The notes: generated from the sequence alone by a model not told the origin. DNA of 64,000 nt from Streptomyces scabiei 87.22 (GCF_000091305.1 NC_013929.1:2480001-2544000), one strand, 5' to 3'; shown: positions 25,557-34,854, counted from the first letter of the stretch. Made by a program: numbers and translations.

Positions 25557-26045
25557 TCAGCGGGCGCGGGCGCTGCTGGGGGCGACGGGCACGGCGGGAA
25601 CCGTGTGCGCGGTCCGGCCCGCGGTGCGGCTCGGCGCGGACGCGGTCCAGGCGCCGGGGAACCAGACGGCGGTGTACTGCTCGATGGCGTTGCGCAACCC
25701 GGTGGTGACGGCGCCCTCCCACGGCGGCTGCCCGGGGCGGTGGTATGTGTCGAAGGTGCCGTACTGCTTGGTGTTCGGCCGGGTGTTGGTCGCTTCATCG
25801 CGGCGGTGGAAGGTGCCGTGATCCAGGAAGCTGAGGGCGACTGCGTCGATCTCGCCGCGGTCCGGATGGACGACCGCCAGGCGCAGGCCGCCGTAGGTGT
25901 CCGCGTGGATGGTGCGGCTGAAGTCGATCCGCATCCGCAGGGGCGCACCCGGGGTTGGGGCGGCGTAGTAGGTGTTGCCCACGACGGCGTGGTCGTGGAA
26001 GGGGAGGCACAGCTCGGCGAAGAACTCGGGAGCCTGCAGGGACAA
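25557..26045 (-). CDS. Hypothetical protein
   Basis: A 162-residue protein. TTG 26045 has GGAG 7 nt before it. Strand-rich core: RMRIDFSRTIHADTYGGLRLAVVHPDRGEIDAVALSFLDHGTFHRRD, then GLRNAIEQYTAVWFPGAW. It recalls a small accessory fold seen beside DUF317 genes, but I cannot name it. Flanked by DUF317 genes on both sides on the same strand. Confidence 0.6.
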   Translation of the reverse strand: MSLQAPEFFAELCLPFHDHAVVGNTYYAAPTPGAPLRMRIDFSRTIHADTYGGLRLAVVHPDRGEIDAVALSFLDHGTFHRRDEATNTRPNTKQYGTFDTYHRPGQPPWEGAVTTGLRNAIEQYTAVWFPGAWTASAPSRTAGRTAHTVPAVPVAPSSARAR

Positions 26046-26076
26046 GAGGGGTCTCCGGGAGGGGGGCGGGATGGTC

Positions 26077-26937
26077 CTACCGGCGTGGACCGGGCAGGGC
26101 GGGTCGGCTGGTAGTGCTCCAGCGCGGGACGCTGGCCGCGGGCAGGGCGGCCGGGCGGCGGGACGCGACGGCCCGTTGCACGTCGAGTGGGGTGGGGGTC
26201 GGCGGTCCGGGCGGAAGGATCGGGGTGAGCTGGGCCATGCCCTTGATGTAGCTGAAGGTGGCCTCGCGCCACCGGGGCAGCGGTGCCGGATCGGCGACGC
26301 ACTGGGTGACAGCGGTGAGCAGGGCGACGGGGGTGTCAGTGCTGGCCGTGGCGTACCAGACGGGCCGGTCAATGGACTTGCCCGCCCACAGCTGCCAGCG
26401 GGTGTCCCGCGTCGTCAGTTCGGTTTCCGGATCGAGGTCGCCGGTGGTGAACTCCATGCCGGCGAGACCGTCCGGGGCCTGGACCGCGAAGACGCCCCAG
26501 CGCGGGCGGTCGATCTCCCAGCCCTGTTTCAGGAGGGGGACGACGGCGAGGAAAGGGTCGTGCTCGTCGGTCCCGGAGACCGGCCGGGCGAGGTAGGTAT
26601 CCGGTCCCTGCTCGTACGCCGTGGCGAGGACGGTGGTAAACGCGGTCACGAACTCCGTGGGGACGCGGTCGTTGAAACAGACCCCCCAGGCCGGCGGCCC
26701 GAACGAGTCCTTGTAGGCGTTGATGCGCCAGAGCCCGTCGTCCTCACCCTCGGGCAGGTATCCCAGGCGAATACGCCGATCAGGAGCGCTCACGTACACA
26801 TTGGAGTCCTCGTCGTACCGGAGGTCCCAGCCGAGGTCGAGGAGAGGCGCGAGGGCGGGATCGCCGGTCCCGGTGGTGGAGGCGAGATGGCGGGGGGAGA
26901 CGTAGACGTCGCCGTCGATCTCTTCGGTGTCGGGCAC
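26077..26937 (-). CDS. DUF317 protein
   Basis: A 286-residue protein. DVYVSPRHLASTTGTGDPA is the domain start, IRLGYLPEGEDDGLWRINAY the typical central strands, and VPTEFVTAFTTVLA and TPVALLTAVTQCVAD close the two modules. Starts with GTG. Transcribed after the HAD gene, 44 nt downstream. Confidence 0.85.
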   Translation of the reverse strand: MPDTEEIDGDVYVSPRHLASTTGTGDPALAPLLDLGWDLRYDEDSNVYVSAPDRRIRLGYLPEGEDDGLWRINAYKDSFGPPAWGVCFNDRVPTEFVTAFTTVLATAYEQGPDTYLARPVSGTDEHDPFLAVVPLLKQGWEIDRPRWGVFAVQAPDGLAGMEFTTGDLDPETELTTRDTRWQLWAGKSIDRPVWYATASTDTPVALLTAVTQCVADPAPLPRWREATFSYIKGMAQLTPILPPGPPTPTPLDVQRAVASRRPAALPAASVPRWSTTSRPALPGPRR

Positions 26938-26980
26938 GAAAGTCCTGGAGGTCGGGGTGGTGGGTGGCGCGGCATACGGG

Positions 26981-27634
26981 TCAGGAACAGCGGTTGTTGG
27001 CCGGGGCTGACAGCAACTGCTGTTCCAGATCGGCGGGTTGGCCGGTGTAGTGCAGGGTGCGCAGGCCGAGCTCGGCGGCGGCCCGGCCGTTGTCTTCGCG
27101 GTCGTCGACGAACAGCACGCGGCGGGGTTCGGTGACGCCGGTGGCGGCGAGGGCGTGTTCGTACGCGGCCGGATGGGGCTTGCACAGGCCCAGGCGGGCG
27201 GAGTACAAGGCGTCGTCCATCAGCTCGTGCCGCCAGTCGGTGGCGTCCAGGACGTTGCTGAGGTGGGCCGGGGCGTTGGAGAGCAGCACCATAGGCAGGT
27301 CCGCGGCCCGGGCGCGGTACAGGATGTCGAGGACGCGCGGGTCGGTGCGGGTCCACATGGCGGTATCGGCGGCGCGCAGGGTGCGCAGCCACCGCGGGCC
27401 GGGGTGATGGCCGAGCACCTTGGCCCAGTAGGCGAGATCGCTCAGTTCGCCCGCGTCGTAGGCGTTCCGGGGTGCCCAGAAGGCGTCTTGGAAGGAGGGG
27501 AGGTGTCGATGGGGCCACTCGGCGAGGTCGGCGAGGCGGATCCACATGGCGTTGGTGGGTTGCAGGCCCAAAACGCCGTTGTAGTCGAGAATCAGGGCGT
27601 CCACGCCGGTCGGGGAGGCGGAGGTGCGGGTCAA
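26981..27634 (-). CDS. HAD-superfamily hydrolase
   Basis: A 217-residue protein. Motif I DYNGVL (Asp17; Asn replaces the second Asp, so phosphatase activity is uncertain), motif II LLSNAP, motif III KPHPAAY and motif IV VLFVDDREDN. Cap region is helical. TTG 27634 overlaps the MFS stop (TTGA), so translation is coupled. Probably a phosphatase-like step in the ATP-grasp/MFS cluster. Confidence 0.82.
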   Translation of the reverse strand: MTRTSASPTGVDALILDYNGVLGLQPTNAMWIRLADLAEWPHRHLPSFQDAFWAPRNAYDAGELSDLAYWAKVLGHHPGPRWLRTLRAADTAMWTRTDPRVLDILYRARAADLPMVLLSNAPAHLSNVLDATDWRHELMDDALYSARLGLCKPHPAAYEHALAATGVTEPRRVLFVDDREDNGRAAAELGLRTLHYTGQPADLEQQLLSAPANNRCS

Positions 27635-28794
27635 GGGGTGGTTTTCTCCAGGGCTTTGGGGGCGAGGGTGGCGACGGCGGCGGCGAGGAGGGCTGGCAGC
27701 GCCAGCGCGTGTGGCAGTGCGGTGACGGTGGCGAGGGCGCCGATGAGGGCGGGGCCGGCGAGCAGGCCGACGTAGCCGGTGACCGCGACGGTGGCGACCG
27801 CGCGGGGTCCGCCAGGGCCGGCGGCGGTGATCAGGCTGGGGATGGTGACGGACAGGCCCAGGCCGAAGGCCGTCCAGCCGAGCAGGGCGAAAGCGATGGT
27901 GGAGCCGGCCAGTCCGGTGGCGAGGCCGAGCGCGGCCAGGACCGCGCCGGTGCGCACGACGGCAGGAGCGCCGAAGCGGACGGTGAGCCGGTCTCCGGCA
28001 AGGCGGCCTGCGGCCATGGCGGCGCTGTAGAGGCCGTACGCCGCGGCGCTGGTCGCGGCGGTCGCGCCGAGGTCGTGCAGGTGGACGGCGGCCCAGTCGG
28101 CAGCAGCTCCCTCACCCAGCAGGGTTGCCGCCGCCAGCACGCCCAGCAGCCACAACCGGGGCCGGGACAACCCCACGCGTTCGCCAGAACCCTGTGCAGC
28201 AGGGTTGGGGACGGGATCGAGTCCAGAGCTGGCGAGAGTCCGGGTAAGAGCCGTCGTGACACCTGCCGCCGCGGCGGCGCTGACTGCGACGCCAGTGAAC
28301 ACAACGGTGTGCGCGGTGTGGGCCGTGGCCGCGGCCAGCGCGGCGCCGGTGAGGGCGCCGAGGCTGTAACTCGCGTGCAGCCGACCCATGATGGGGCGTC
28401 CGTGTGCGCCTTGACAGCGGACCGCTGCGGCATTGGCTGCGACATCGAGGACGCCGTGCGCGACACCGAAGACGAACGCCGCCGCCAGGAGGCTCTCCAG
28501 ACTGCGGCATGCCCCGAGAACGGCGAGGCAGGCGGCGAGCGCGATGGCGCCGCCGGTCAGCAATGCGGGCAGGCGGGCCGGGTGGGCGAGGCGTCCGCCC
28601 GCCTGGAGCCCGGCGACCATGCCGAGGGCGGCGGCCAGCAGGACGAGGGCGAGCCCGCCGGTGCTCACCTCGGCCGTGTTCTGGACGGCGGGCATGCGGG
28701 CACCCCAGACGGCCATCACCACACCCAGTCCGGCGAAGTACCCGGTCAGCAGTCGGCGGCTGCGCACCAACTCGGGCGCCGCGATCAGGTTCAC
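27631..28794 (-). CDS. MFS transporter
   Basis: A 387-residue protein with about 12 hydrophobic helices. Motif-like DVAANAAAVRCQGAHGRPIMGRLHASYSLGALTGA resembles the fucose-permease/YfkF branch of MFS. GTG 28794 overlaps the ATP-grasp stop (GTGA). Likely exporter or importer of the compound handled by the neighbouring ATP-grasp enzyme. Confidence 0.85.
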   Translation of the reverse strand: MNLIAAPELVRSRRLLTGYFAGLGVVMAVWGARMPAVQNTAEVSTGGLALVLLAAALGMVAGLQAGGRLAHPARLPALLTGGAIALAACLAVLGACRSLESLLAAAFVFGVAHGVLDVAANAAAVRCQGAHGRPIMGRLHASYSLGALTGAALAAATAHTAHTVVFTGVAVSAAAAAGVTTALTRTLASSGLDPVPNPAAQGSGERVGLSRPRLWLLGVLAAATLLGEGAAADWAAVHLHDLGATAATSAAAYGLYSAAMAAGRLAGDRLTVRFGAPAVVRTGAVLAALGLATGLAGSTIAFALLGWTAFGLGLSVTIPSLITAAGPGGPRAVATVAVTGYVGLLAGPALIGALATVTALPHALALPALLAAAVATLAPKALEKTTP

Positions 28795-30044
28795 GCGGCG
28801 TGCTCGTTGGTGGTCAGGGCCGTCGGCGGGATGGGCGCAACCTGGACTTCGAGGTTGCGGTACGCCTGCTGGGCGCGGGCTTCGGCGACGGCGACGTTCG
28901 GCCCTGTGGTGATCAGGAAGCCGATGCGGGCGGTGTACAGGTCGCCGCCGTCCTGGGGCAGCACGAGCTGGTCTCCGGGCTGCCGCTGGAAACGCACGCG
29001 CTCCACTCCCCCGACGGGTTCCTTCAGGCGGCGGGCGGTGAGGGTGCCGGAGTAGGCGGGGTAGATGATGCGGATCGCCGAGGCTTGGCCGCGGGTGGGC
29101 GTCAGGTCCGGTGCCCGGCCGCAGGCGATGTCGGCGGCGGCATGGGCGAGGTCGATGCCGGCGGCGAGGCGGACGAGGTGGCCGATCATGTCGCCGCCGA
29201 TCCTGGCGTTGACCTCGATCAGCCGGGGTCGGCCCTCCACGAGGCGCATCTCGACGTGCTGCACGCCGTCGGTGATCCCCAGGGCCTTGACCGCGGCAGC
29301 AGCGATTGGGGCGACCTGGGCCAGGAGCGGGTCGGTGGCATCGACGGTGTGGCCGGTCTCGTCGAAGTACGGGGCGGGGCCCAGGTGCTTGCGGGTCACG
29401 GCGACCGCGGTGGTCTCGCCGCGGTGGGTGACGCACTCGACGGAGACCTCCGGCCCGTCGAGGTACTCCTCGACCAGGACGCCGGTGTCCTCGCGGCTGC
29501 GGCTCGCGCCAGCCGAGGCGAACGCGAACGCGGCGGGAAGCTCTTCGGGACGGTCGACGCGGATCACGCCGATGCTGCCGGCGAACGCTGCGGGCTTGAT
29601 GACGGCCGGGTAGCCCAGGGTCATCGTCGCAAGGCCGGCCTCCAGCAAGGTCCGCGCCTTCATCGACGCGGCCGACGGCACCCCGTGGCGGGCGAACAGC
29701 ATACGGGCGGTGGCCTTGTTGCGGCAGCCGCGCATCACCTCGACGGAGGGCGAGGGCAGACCGAGCGCGCGGGCGAGGCGGGCGGTGGGGACAAGGTTCC
29801 ACTCGTCCCAGGTGACCACGCCGGCGAGGTCGTGTCGCTCGGCCAGGGCCCGGCCGCTGGCAAGCAGTGCCGCGGGGTCGTTCAGATCGACGACGGCGTG
29901 GTCGACGATGAACGGCTTCTCCCACGACGGCTCGGCGCCGGTGAGCAGGACGACGTCGTACGCGGCGGCCACCTGCTCAAGGCAGTAGCCGCGATAGGTC
30001 TCGTCGCCGGGGGAAACGACGAGCACGAGGGGACGAGCGGACAA
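28791..30044 (-). CDS. ATP-grasp ligase
   Basis: A 417-residue protein. ATP-grasp features: GYPAVIKPAAFAGSIGVIRV (nucleotide lysine and loop), VLVEEYLDGPEVSVECVTH, and the metal-binding PRLIEVNARIGGDMIGHLV. This is the carbamoyl-phosphate/amino-acid ligase type, joining a carboxylate to an amine using ATP. TTG 30044 was chosen for GGAG 9 nt upstream; an ATG at 30107 would overlap the next gene. With two MFS genes and a HAD gene it suggests a small-molecule or dipeptide pathway. Confidence 0.85.
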   Translation of the reverse strand: MSARPLVLVVSPGDETYRGYCLEQVAAAYDVVLLTGAEPSWEKPFIVDHAVVDLNDPAALLASGRALAERHDLAGVVTWDEWNLVPTARLARALGLPSPSVEVMRGCRNKATARMLFARHGVPSAASMKARTLLEAGLATMTLGYPAVIKPAAFAGSIGVIRVDRPEELPAAFAFASAGASRSREDTGVLVEEYLDGPEVSVECVTHRGETTAVAVTRKHLGPAPYFDETGHTVDATDPLLAQVAPIAAAAVKALGITDGVQHVEMRLVEGRPRLIEVNARIGGDMIGHLVRLAAGIDLAHAAADIACGRAPDLTPTRGQASAIRIIYPAYSGTLTARRLKEPVGGVERVRFQRQPGDQLVLPQDGGDLYTARIGFLITTGPNVAVAEARAQQAYRNLEVQVAPIPPTALTTNEHAA

Positions 30045-30096
30045 GAAGGGGTTCTCCGTATCGGTGGACGACAGGACGCGAGGAGAGAGGGGTGTC

Positions 30097-30399
30097 TCAG
30101 GCGGCACGGCGGCGGCGCAGCTCGAACACGCTCGCCCAGTGGGGGTGATCGTCGATCAGGCGACGGGCGTAGAGGGCGGTGAAGTTGTTGTTCAGCCCGG
30201 CGACGCCGTAGGGGAGTTGGCGGCGCAGGTCTTCGAAGAGGTCCTTCAAGCTGACCCGTGTGGCGCCGGCGGCCAGGCGGCGGGCGGCCATGCGTTCCAG
30301 CGCGCGGTAGACGTGCGGGTTGTGCGCGTCGAAGGCGTGGAACCGTTCGGTGATGGTGCGACCGCTCGCGCGGTTCGTCCCGAGGACGGCGGTGGGCAT
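30097..30399 (-). CDS. Conserved small phage/plasmid-type protein
   Basis: A 100-residue protein. It has the pattern FDAHNPHVYRALERMAARRL, TRVSLKDLFEDLR and LNNNFTALYARRLIDDHP, then WASVFELR. I recognise this layout from many uncharacterised phage and mobile-element proteins. ATG 30399 is preceded by GGAG. Function unknown; its place inside the ATP-grasp/MFS block is odd. Confidence 0.7.
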   Translation of the reverse strand: MPTAVLGTNRASGRTITERFHAFDAHNPHVYRALERMAARRLAAGATRVSLKDLFEDLRRQLPYGVAGLNNNFTALYARRLIDDHPHWASVFELRRRRAA

Positions 30400-30435
30400 G
30401 AGGTTCTCCACAGGCTGGGGAAAAGCGCGGCAGGG

Positions 30436-31668
30436 TCAGGTGCGCAGGGCGGGATCGGTGCGCAGGCGGGCGAAGGCGCAGAACAGGCCGAGGGCCTGTA
30501 GGGCGGCGCAGGCTGTGATGGCGTGGCCCAGCGCGGCGGGCGGGGTGAGCGCGGTGAGTACGCCGGCGATGGGGAAGGGCAGCAGGAGGATGAGGATGGT
30601 CGCCGACAGGGTGCTGCCGAACTGCTCCGGTGGGATCAGGCGGGAGCGCAGGGTGCGCAGGACGACCGTCATGCCGCCGTCGGCCGCCATGAGGACCGCG
30701 ACCAGGACCAGGTAGGACAGGTAGTCGGGGGCCTGGGCGGCGGCGAGACAGGCGAGCGAGGCGAGGGCGGCGCAGGTGGCGCCGACCGGCCACAGGCCCA
30801 GGCGGTCGAGCGCGAACCGGCAGATGGTGACGGCCAGGAGGGTGGCGGCAGCAGCTGCGGACCAGATCAGGCCGACGGCGGTGGTGGACTGCCCGAAGTG
30901 CTTGACGACGATCACCGGGCCGGCCGCTTGGAGGAGCCCGGTGGCCAGGTTGGACAGGGTCAGCCCGGTCACGAGCCAGCCGAGCGCGGGAAGCGTGCGG
31001 ATGGTGCGCCACCCGGTGAGGAGTCCGGCACCGGTCTGCCCCTTAAGGGCGCGGGCCGGGGCGGGCGAGCGGGGTGTGCGCAGGGCGAGCACCGCGGCGA
31101 GAAGCGAGAGCACGGTGATCACCGCGAGCATCGGCGGCGGCCCGGCGAGCAGGAGTACCCCTGCAAGGGCCGGGCCGGCCAGGGTCGCGGTCTGGTCGAT
31201 GCCGAGCAGGACGGCCTGGACGCGGTGGGCCCGTGCGCCCACTCGGCGGCCAGCGGCAGCGCCCGCCGTCTCAGCCGCGATGTAACTGAACTCCGTGAGC
31301 ACACCGGTGGTCGCCGCGAGCACCATCACGGTGGCGCTCGCGACGGTGCCGGACGGGTGGAGGTGGAGCAGGACCGCGCCGGCGGCGAGGACCAGTGCGC
31401 GTCCCAGGGAGGCGAGGTGGAAGACGACGGCCGCCCCGCGCCGGTCGACGATGGATCCGGCCCACCCGAACGCCGCCAGCCGTGGGATCCACTCCAGGGC
31501 GAACGCGGCTCCCGTCAGCGCTGCGGAGCGCGTGGTGGCCAGGACCAGCAGTGGGATGCCGTAGGTGGACATCGCGAACGCGAGGGCGTCCGCCGTGCGT
31601 GGCAGGTAAATGCTGCGCATCAGCCCGGCGCTAAGGCGTGCGTGCCGGGGTGTGACCGCTGCGCTCAC
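30436..31668 (-). CDS. MFS transporter, drug-efflux type
   Basis: A 410-residue protein with about 12 helices. Residues 25-70 (LPRTADALAFAMSTYGIPLLVLATTRSAALTGAAFALEWIPRL) look like the MFS_3/macrolide-efflux group. GTG 31668 overlaps the preceding gene's stop. Second transporter of the cluster. Confidence 0.85.
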   Translation of the reverse strand: MSAAVTPRHARLSAGLMRSIYLPRTADALAFAMSTYGIPLLVLATTRSAALTGAAFALEWIPRLAAFGWAGSIVDRRGAAVVFHLASLGRALVLAAGAVLLHLHPSGTVASATVMVLAATTGVLTEFSYIAAETAGAAAGRRVGARAHRVQAVLLGIDQTATLAGPALAGVLLLAGPPPMLAVITVLSLLAAVLALRTPRSPAPARALKGQTGAGLLTGWRTIRTLPALGWLVTGLTLSNLATGLLQAAGPVIVVKHFGQSTTAVGLIWSAAAAATLLAVTICRFALDRLGLWPVGATCAALASLACLAAAQAPDYLSYLVLVAVLMAADGGMTVVLRTLRSRLIPPEQFGSTLSATILILLLPFPIAGVLTALTPPAALGHAITACAALQALGLFCAFARLRTDPALRT

Positions 31669-32183
31669 GCGACCGGCTCGGGCTCGGACACCCGGGTGGC
31701 CTGGGGGTTGTCGGCCAGCCACTGGATCAGGAGGGCCGAGGGACGGGCAAGGTCCACCTCGGCCTCGTCGCTGGGCAGGCGCCCGGCGGACGGCCGTGAG
31801 AAGCCGTCGGCGCGCTCGGTCGCGAGCGAGGGCGCCAGGAGGTCGAGGACGTGTCGGATGCGAGTGCTGAACTCGCAGACCGGTTCCGGGTAGGCGTGAC
31901 GTCGGGCCCAGCGCGCAACCGCGTCGTACAGGTCGGCCAACTCTGAGCCCGACTCGGTGAGTTCCAGACCGGCGCCGGGCACGACCCGGGCGAGACCGTG
32001 GGCGCGGGCCGTTTCGGTAGCGCGGCGCAGTTGGTGGGAGGAGAGGTCGGGAAGGGTACCGGCCAGCCGTCGCGGCTGTATCGCCCCGTTGTCGTCGATC
32101 TCGGTGACCAAGCGGATCAAGGAACGCGACGCCAGCAGCTCGACAGCGTTACGTACTTCGGCAGGGGTGAAGAAGGTGGTCAT
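31665..32183 (-). CDS. Winged-helix regulator-like protein
   Basis: A 172-residue protein. Residues about 5-90 have an HxlR-type winged-helix layout (EVRNAVELLASRSLIRLVTEID...LPDLSSHQLRRATETARAHGLARVVPGAGLELTESGSEL). The short C-terminal tail is helical. ATG 32183 overlaps the stop of the upstream HxlR gene. Probably co-regulates the transporter genes that follow. Confidence 0.65.
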   Translation of the reverse strand: MTTFFTPAEVRNAVELLASRSLIRLVTEIDDNGAIQPRRLAGTLPDLSSHQLRRATETARAHGLARVVPGAGLELTESGSELADLYDAVARWARRHAYPEPVCEFSTRIRHVLDLLAPSLATERADGFSRPSAGRLPSDEAEVDLARPSALLIQWLADNPQATRVSEPEPVA

Positions 32184-33022
32184 CGGCGCGGACCTCCCGC
32201 CTGGATGGCCGCCTTCGGGCGGGCGGTCGTGGCATGGGAGAAGAGATCGCGGTTGTGCCATGCCGGAGAGGACTCACCCGTCCGTGCCTGCGGAAGCGCC
32301 GCGGGGGCAGGCCGGGACTGGGTGCTGACCCATGGCCTCGGCGCGGGCTTCGCCTGCGGGTGCCCCCAGACCGGGTGCTGGGCCGCCTGGTTGAGGGGCT
32401 GCCCGGCGGACCACGCGGACAGGGCGCCCAGAACGGGGCCCAGGCCGTCGCCCGCTGCGGACAGCCGGTAGGGCATGCCGATGCCGTCGGTGTCGACCAG
32501 GCCGTCGGCGACGAGTTGTCGCAGCGGCGGGTACACGTTGGTCCCGTCGCTGCTGGGCATCACGATCCGGGCCAGGGCCCGCCCGCTGACCTCCTCGCGG
32601 GACTTCAGCACCCACAGGATGGCAGCGGCGTGACGTCGGGTGAGCAGGGTGAGGCTGTCCTCGATCTGCTCGATCGCGGGCAGCGGGCGGTCCGCCTTCT
32701 CCAGATGTTCATCGGCCCAGGTGACGATCACCAGCAGGACCGGCAGCAGGGCGACGCCACGCTCGGTGTGGCGGTAAGTCACATGCCGTGCGGTGTGTTC
32801 GGTGCGCTCGACGAGTCCGGCGTCACACAGTGACTTGAGCTTGGGGTGAAGCTGGCCGTTCTGCAGCCAGGACACCTTGGCCGCCAACTCACTGTAACGC
32901 AGCGGCGGGCCGGAGAGTGCCAGCAGGATCCTCACGTTCCAGCGCGGGGTGATCATGGCGAGGGCCTCGGTGACCCGGGCGATGTCGGCGTCGGTGTCAG
33001 GGGGCAGAGCGGTGATGGCCAA
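32180..33022 (-). CDS. HxlR-type regulator with tandem winged helices
   Basis: A 280-residue protein. Two winged-helix units: the first TPRWNVRILLALSGPPLRYSELAAKVSWLQNGQLHPKLKSLCDAGLVERTEHTARHVTYRHTERG, the second RRHAAAILWVLKSREEVSGRALARIV...LRQLVADGLVDTDG...YRLSAAGDGL. HxlR proteins normally have one. TTG 33022 has AGGAG 8 nt upstream. Long basic tail with no fold. Likely regulator of the cluster that follows. Confidence 0.8.
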   Translation of the reverse strand: MAITALPPDTDADIARVTEALAMITPRWNVRILLALSGPPLRYSELAAKVSWLQNGQLHPKLKSLCDAGLVERTEHTARHVTYRHTERGVALLPVLLVIVTWADEHLEKADRPLPAIEQIEDSLTLLTRRHAAAILWVLKSREEVSGRALARIVMPSSDGTNVYPPLRQLVADGLVDTDGIGMPYRLSAAGDGLGPVLGALSAWSAGQPLNQAAQHPVWGHPQAKPAPRPWVSTQSRPAPAALPQARTGESSPAWHNRDLFSHATTARPKAAIQAGGPRR

Positions 33023-33062
33023 GTGAGGAACTCCTGGGTGAGGTGAGGGAAATCGCCTGCGG

Positions 33063-33476
33063 TCAGCGGCTGTGCGCCGTGCTCTGAGCGGGATGGGGCG
33101 GAGCCGGTAGCGGCGGCGAGGGCGCCGGTGGGGACGAGGCTGAGGCCGGGACACGGGCGAGGCTCTGCAAAACAGCGGCGACCGACTTGGCCTGGACGTC
33201 GCGGACTGCGACGGCTTCGGCGAGTCGGCGGGAGCCGTCGAGCAGGTGGGAGACCTCGTGCTGGCCGATCTGCCGCTCGGGGTGGATGAGCCGGGCGAGT
33301 TGGTCGCGGTGGACGTCGATGCTGCGCTCGGCGAGGGCGAGGTCATCGTGCATGCCGAGCAGGGCGGAGAGCATGCCGGGCGGCTGCTCCTGGGCGTGGG
33401 CTTCGAGGTCGGCGAGGGGCGCGCCGTACAGGTCCTCGATCCGTCCGGCTATCTCGGTGGACGTGAGGTGGGGCAC
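33063..33476 (-). CDS. Helical hypothetical protein
   Basis: A 137-residue protein. Residues 1-100 are predicted helical (HDDLALAERSIDVHRDQLARLIHPERQIGQHEVSHLLDGSRRLAEAVAVRD), then a Pro/Ala tail. No family. The ribosome site for GTG 33476 is weak. Confidence 0.5.
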   Translation of the reverse strand: MPHLTSTEIAGRIEDLYGAPLADLEAHAQEQPPGMLSALLGMHDDLALAERSIDVHRDQLARLIHPERQIGQHEVSHLLDGSRRLAEAVAVRDVQAKSVAAVLQSLARVPASASSPPAPSPPLPAPPHPAQSTAHSR

Positions 33477-33492
33477 GCGGGGGCTTTCAGGG

Positions 33493-33930
33493 TCAGCGGG
33501 CCCGGGCCGCCCCGGCACGCAGGGGTGCCGGGGCGGCGGACGGGGGCAGGGTTGCGGTGGCCCTGAGCTGCGTCGTGCGGACGGGCCGGGCCCGCTGGTC
33601 GGGCGAAGGCATGGTGCGCAGCAACTCTCCGAGGGCTGCGCGGTAGCCGTCGCGGGCGTCGAGCGCCGCCTCCAGCCACTGCGCGTCGAAGCGGAGTTGG
33701 TCCGCCGAGAGCTCGCCCATGTCGCGGTCCGGATCCATGTCCGCGTGTACGCGGTCGCGGACGCGGGCGACCTGCTCCTCGGTCAAGGCCAGGAAGGAGC
33801 GCAGTTCCAAGGCACGGGCGAGCGCGGGAGAGGCGTCGGGTCCGGCAGCCGCCTCGTGCAGTTCGGGGACCGGGTTCCCGAAGACCTTCTGCAGATCGGC
33901 GTCCATGGTGCTGGTCTTGAACCGGCTCAT
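33493..33930 (-). CDS. Helical hypothetical protein
   Basis: A 145-residue protein. ATG 33930 overlaps the previous gene's stop. Helical and acidic (LEL...LTEEQVARVRDRVHADMDPDRDMGELSADQLRFDAQWLEAALDARDGY), with an Arg/Pro tail. Unknown function; belongs to the same string of small proteins as its neighbours. Confidence 0.55.
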   Translation of the reverse strand: MSRFKTSTMDADLQKVFGNPVPELHEAAAGPDASPALARALELRSFLALTEEQVARVRDRVHADMDPDRDMGELSADQLRFDAQWLEAALDARDGYRAALGELLRTMPSPDQRARPVRTTQLRATATLPPSAAPAPLRAGAARAR

Positions 33931-34409
33931 CGGACGGGCCTTCCCGCTCGCCATGCGGACGCCGGTGCGGGTGTGCCCGCGGGTCGGTGGGGGGCGCTGG
34001 TCTGCACCGCCGGACCGGATCGGGGGCGAAGCCGGGCGAGCCGTTCGGCGGCGAGGTCCTTCTTGCCCGGAGCGTCCGGGTCGAGGAGCCATCGCACGAC
34101 CAGGGCCCTGCCGTCGCGTGCGGTGACGGCCGCGTTGACGCGGTGGGCGAGGCCCATCGTTGGGTCGTCGACCTCGCTGGGCTGGGTGTCCAGCGCGGCG
34201 AGGAGGTCGTCCTCGGCGTGGTCGAGCACGGACTGGGCCTCGACGAGAAGGCCGTGCCACTTGACGACGTCGGTGGCGTCAGGATTCGCGGTCGGCGCGG
34301 CGGCGACCGCGGCCTTCAACTGGTCCATGTCCATGGCGAAGCGCGCTTCGATCCGTTCGGTGAGAACGCCCACGACATCCTCGGCGTCATCGGATATGCC
34401 GTCGGACAA
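33927..34409 (-). CDS. Helical hypothetical protein
   Basis: A 160-residue protein. TTG 34409 has AGGAG 8 nt upstream. Helical N-terminal part (DDAEDVVGVLTERIEARFAMDMDQLKAAVAAAP) and a core VKWHGLLVEAQSVLDHAEDDLLAALD. The C-terminus is low complexity. No family recognised. Confidence 0.6.
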   Translation of the reverse strand: MSDGISDDAEDVVGVLTERIEARFAMDMDQLKAAVAAAPTANPDATDVVKWHGLLVEAQSVLDHAEDDLLAALDTQPSEVDDPTMGLAHRVNAAVTARDGRALVVRWLLDPDAPGKKDLAAERLARLRPRSGPAVQTSAPHRPAGTPAPASAWRAGRPVR

Positions 34410-34509
34410 AAGGAAAACTCCTGTTCTGGAAAGGCCGATTCCTGGAGGGATGTGAGGGGCGGCCGGACCCCAGCGGCTCAGCCGCCTATGGGCACCTGCT
34501 GAATTCCTG

Positions 34510-34854
34510 TCAGTCCAGGCACATACGGGTGTCGCGGTAGACGTAGGTGCCGGAGACCCAGCCCTTGACGCCGGTGGTCTTGTCGGTGATGTAGAGCCAG
34601 TTGCCGCTCTTCTTGTGCACGGTGAACTTGTGGCTCTTGTAGAGCACGCCGACCGCGGTGGACTTCGAGCTGGCCTTGGAGCGGATGGTCACGGCGGATG
34701 CGTGGACCTTGTACGGCAGCGGCGGCAGGTCCGGGCAGGGGGTAACCACCGAGGCGGCAGCGGCGGGAGCCGCGCTCGCGGGCGCAGTGGACAGGACCGG
34801 GAGTGCGAGTGCACCGAGCATGGCCGCGGATATGGCAATTCGGGTGGAGCGCAT
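34510..34854 (-). CDS. Small secreted SH3-like protein
   Basis: A 114-residue protein. Signal peptide cleaved near ASA. The mature part KVHASAVTIRSKASSKSTAVGVLYKSHKFTVHKKSGNWLYITDKTTGVKGWVSGTYVY is a bacterial SH3 domain (wall-binding type), with Cys near both ends. GGAGG precedes the ATG. A relative with the same plan begins the other arm at 40214. Regulated region at 34930-34976 lies upstream. Confidence 0.8.
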   Translation of the reverse strand: MRSTRIAISAAMLGALALPVLSTAPASAAPAAAASVVTPCPDLPPLPYKVHASAVTIRSKASSKSTAVGVLYKSHKFTVHKKSGNWLYITDKTTGVKGWVSGTYVYRDTRMCLD

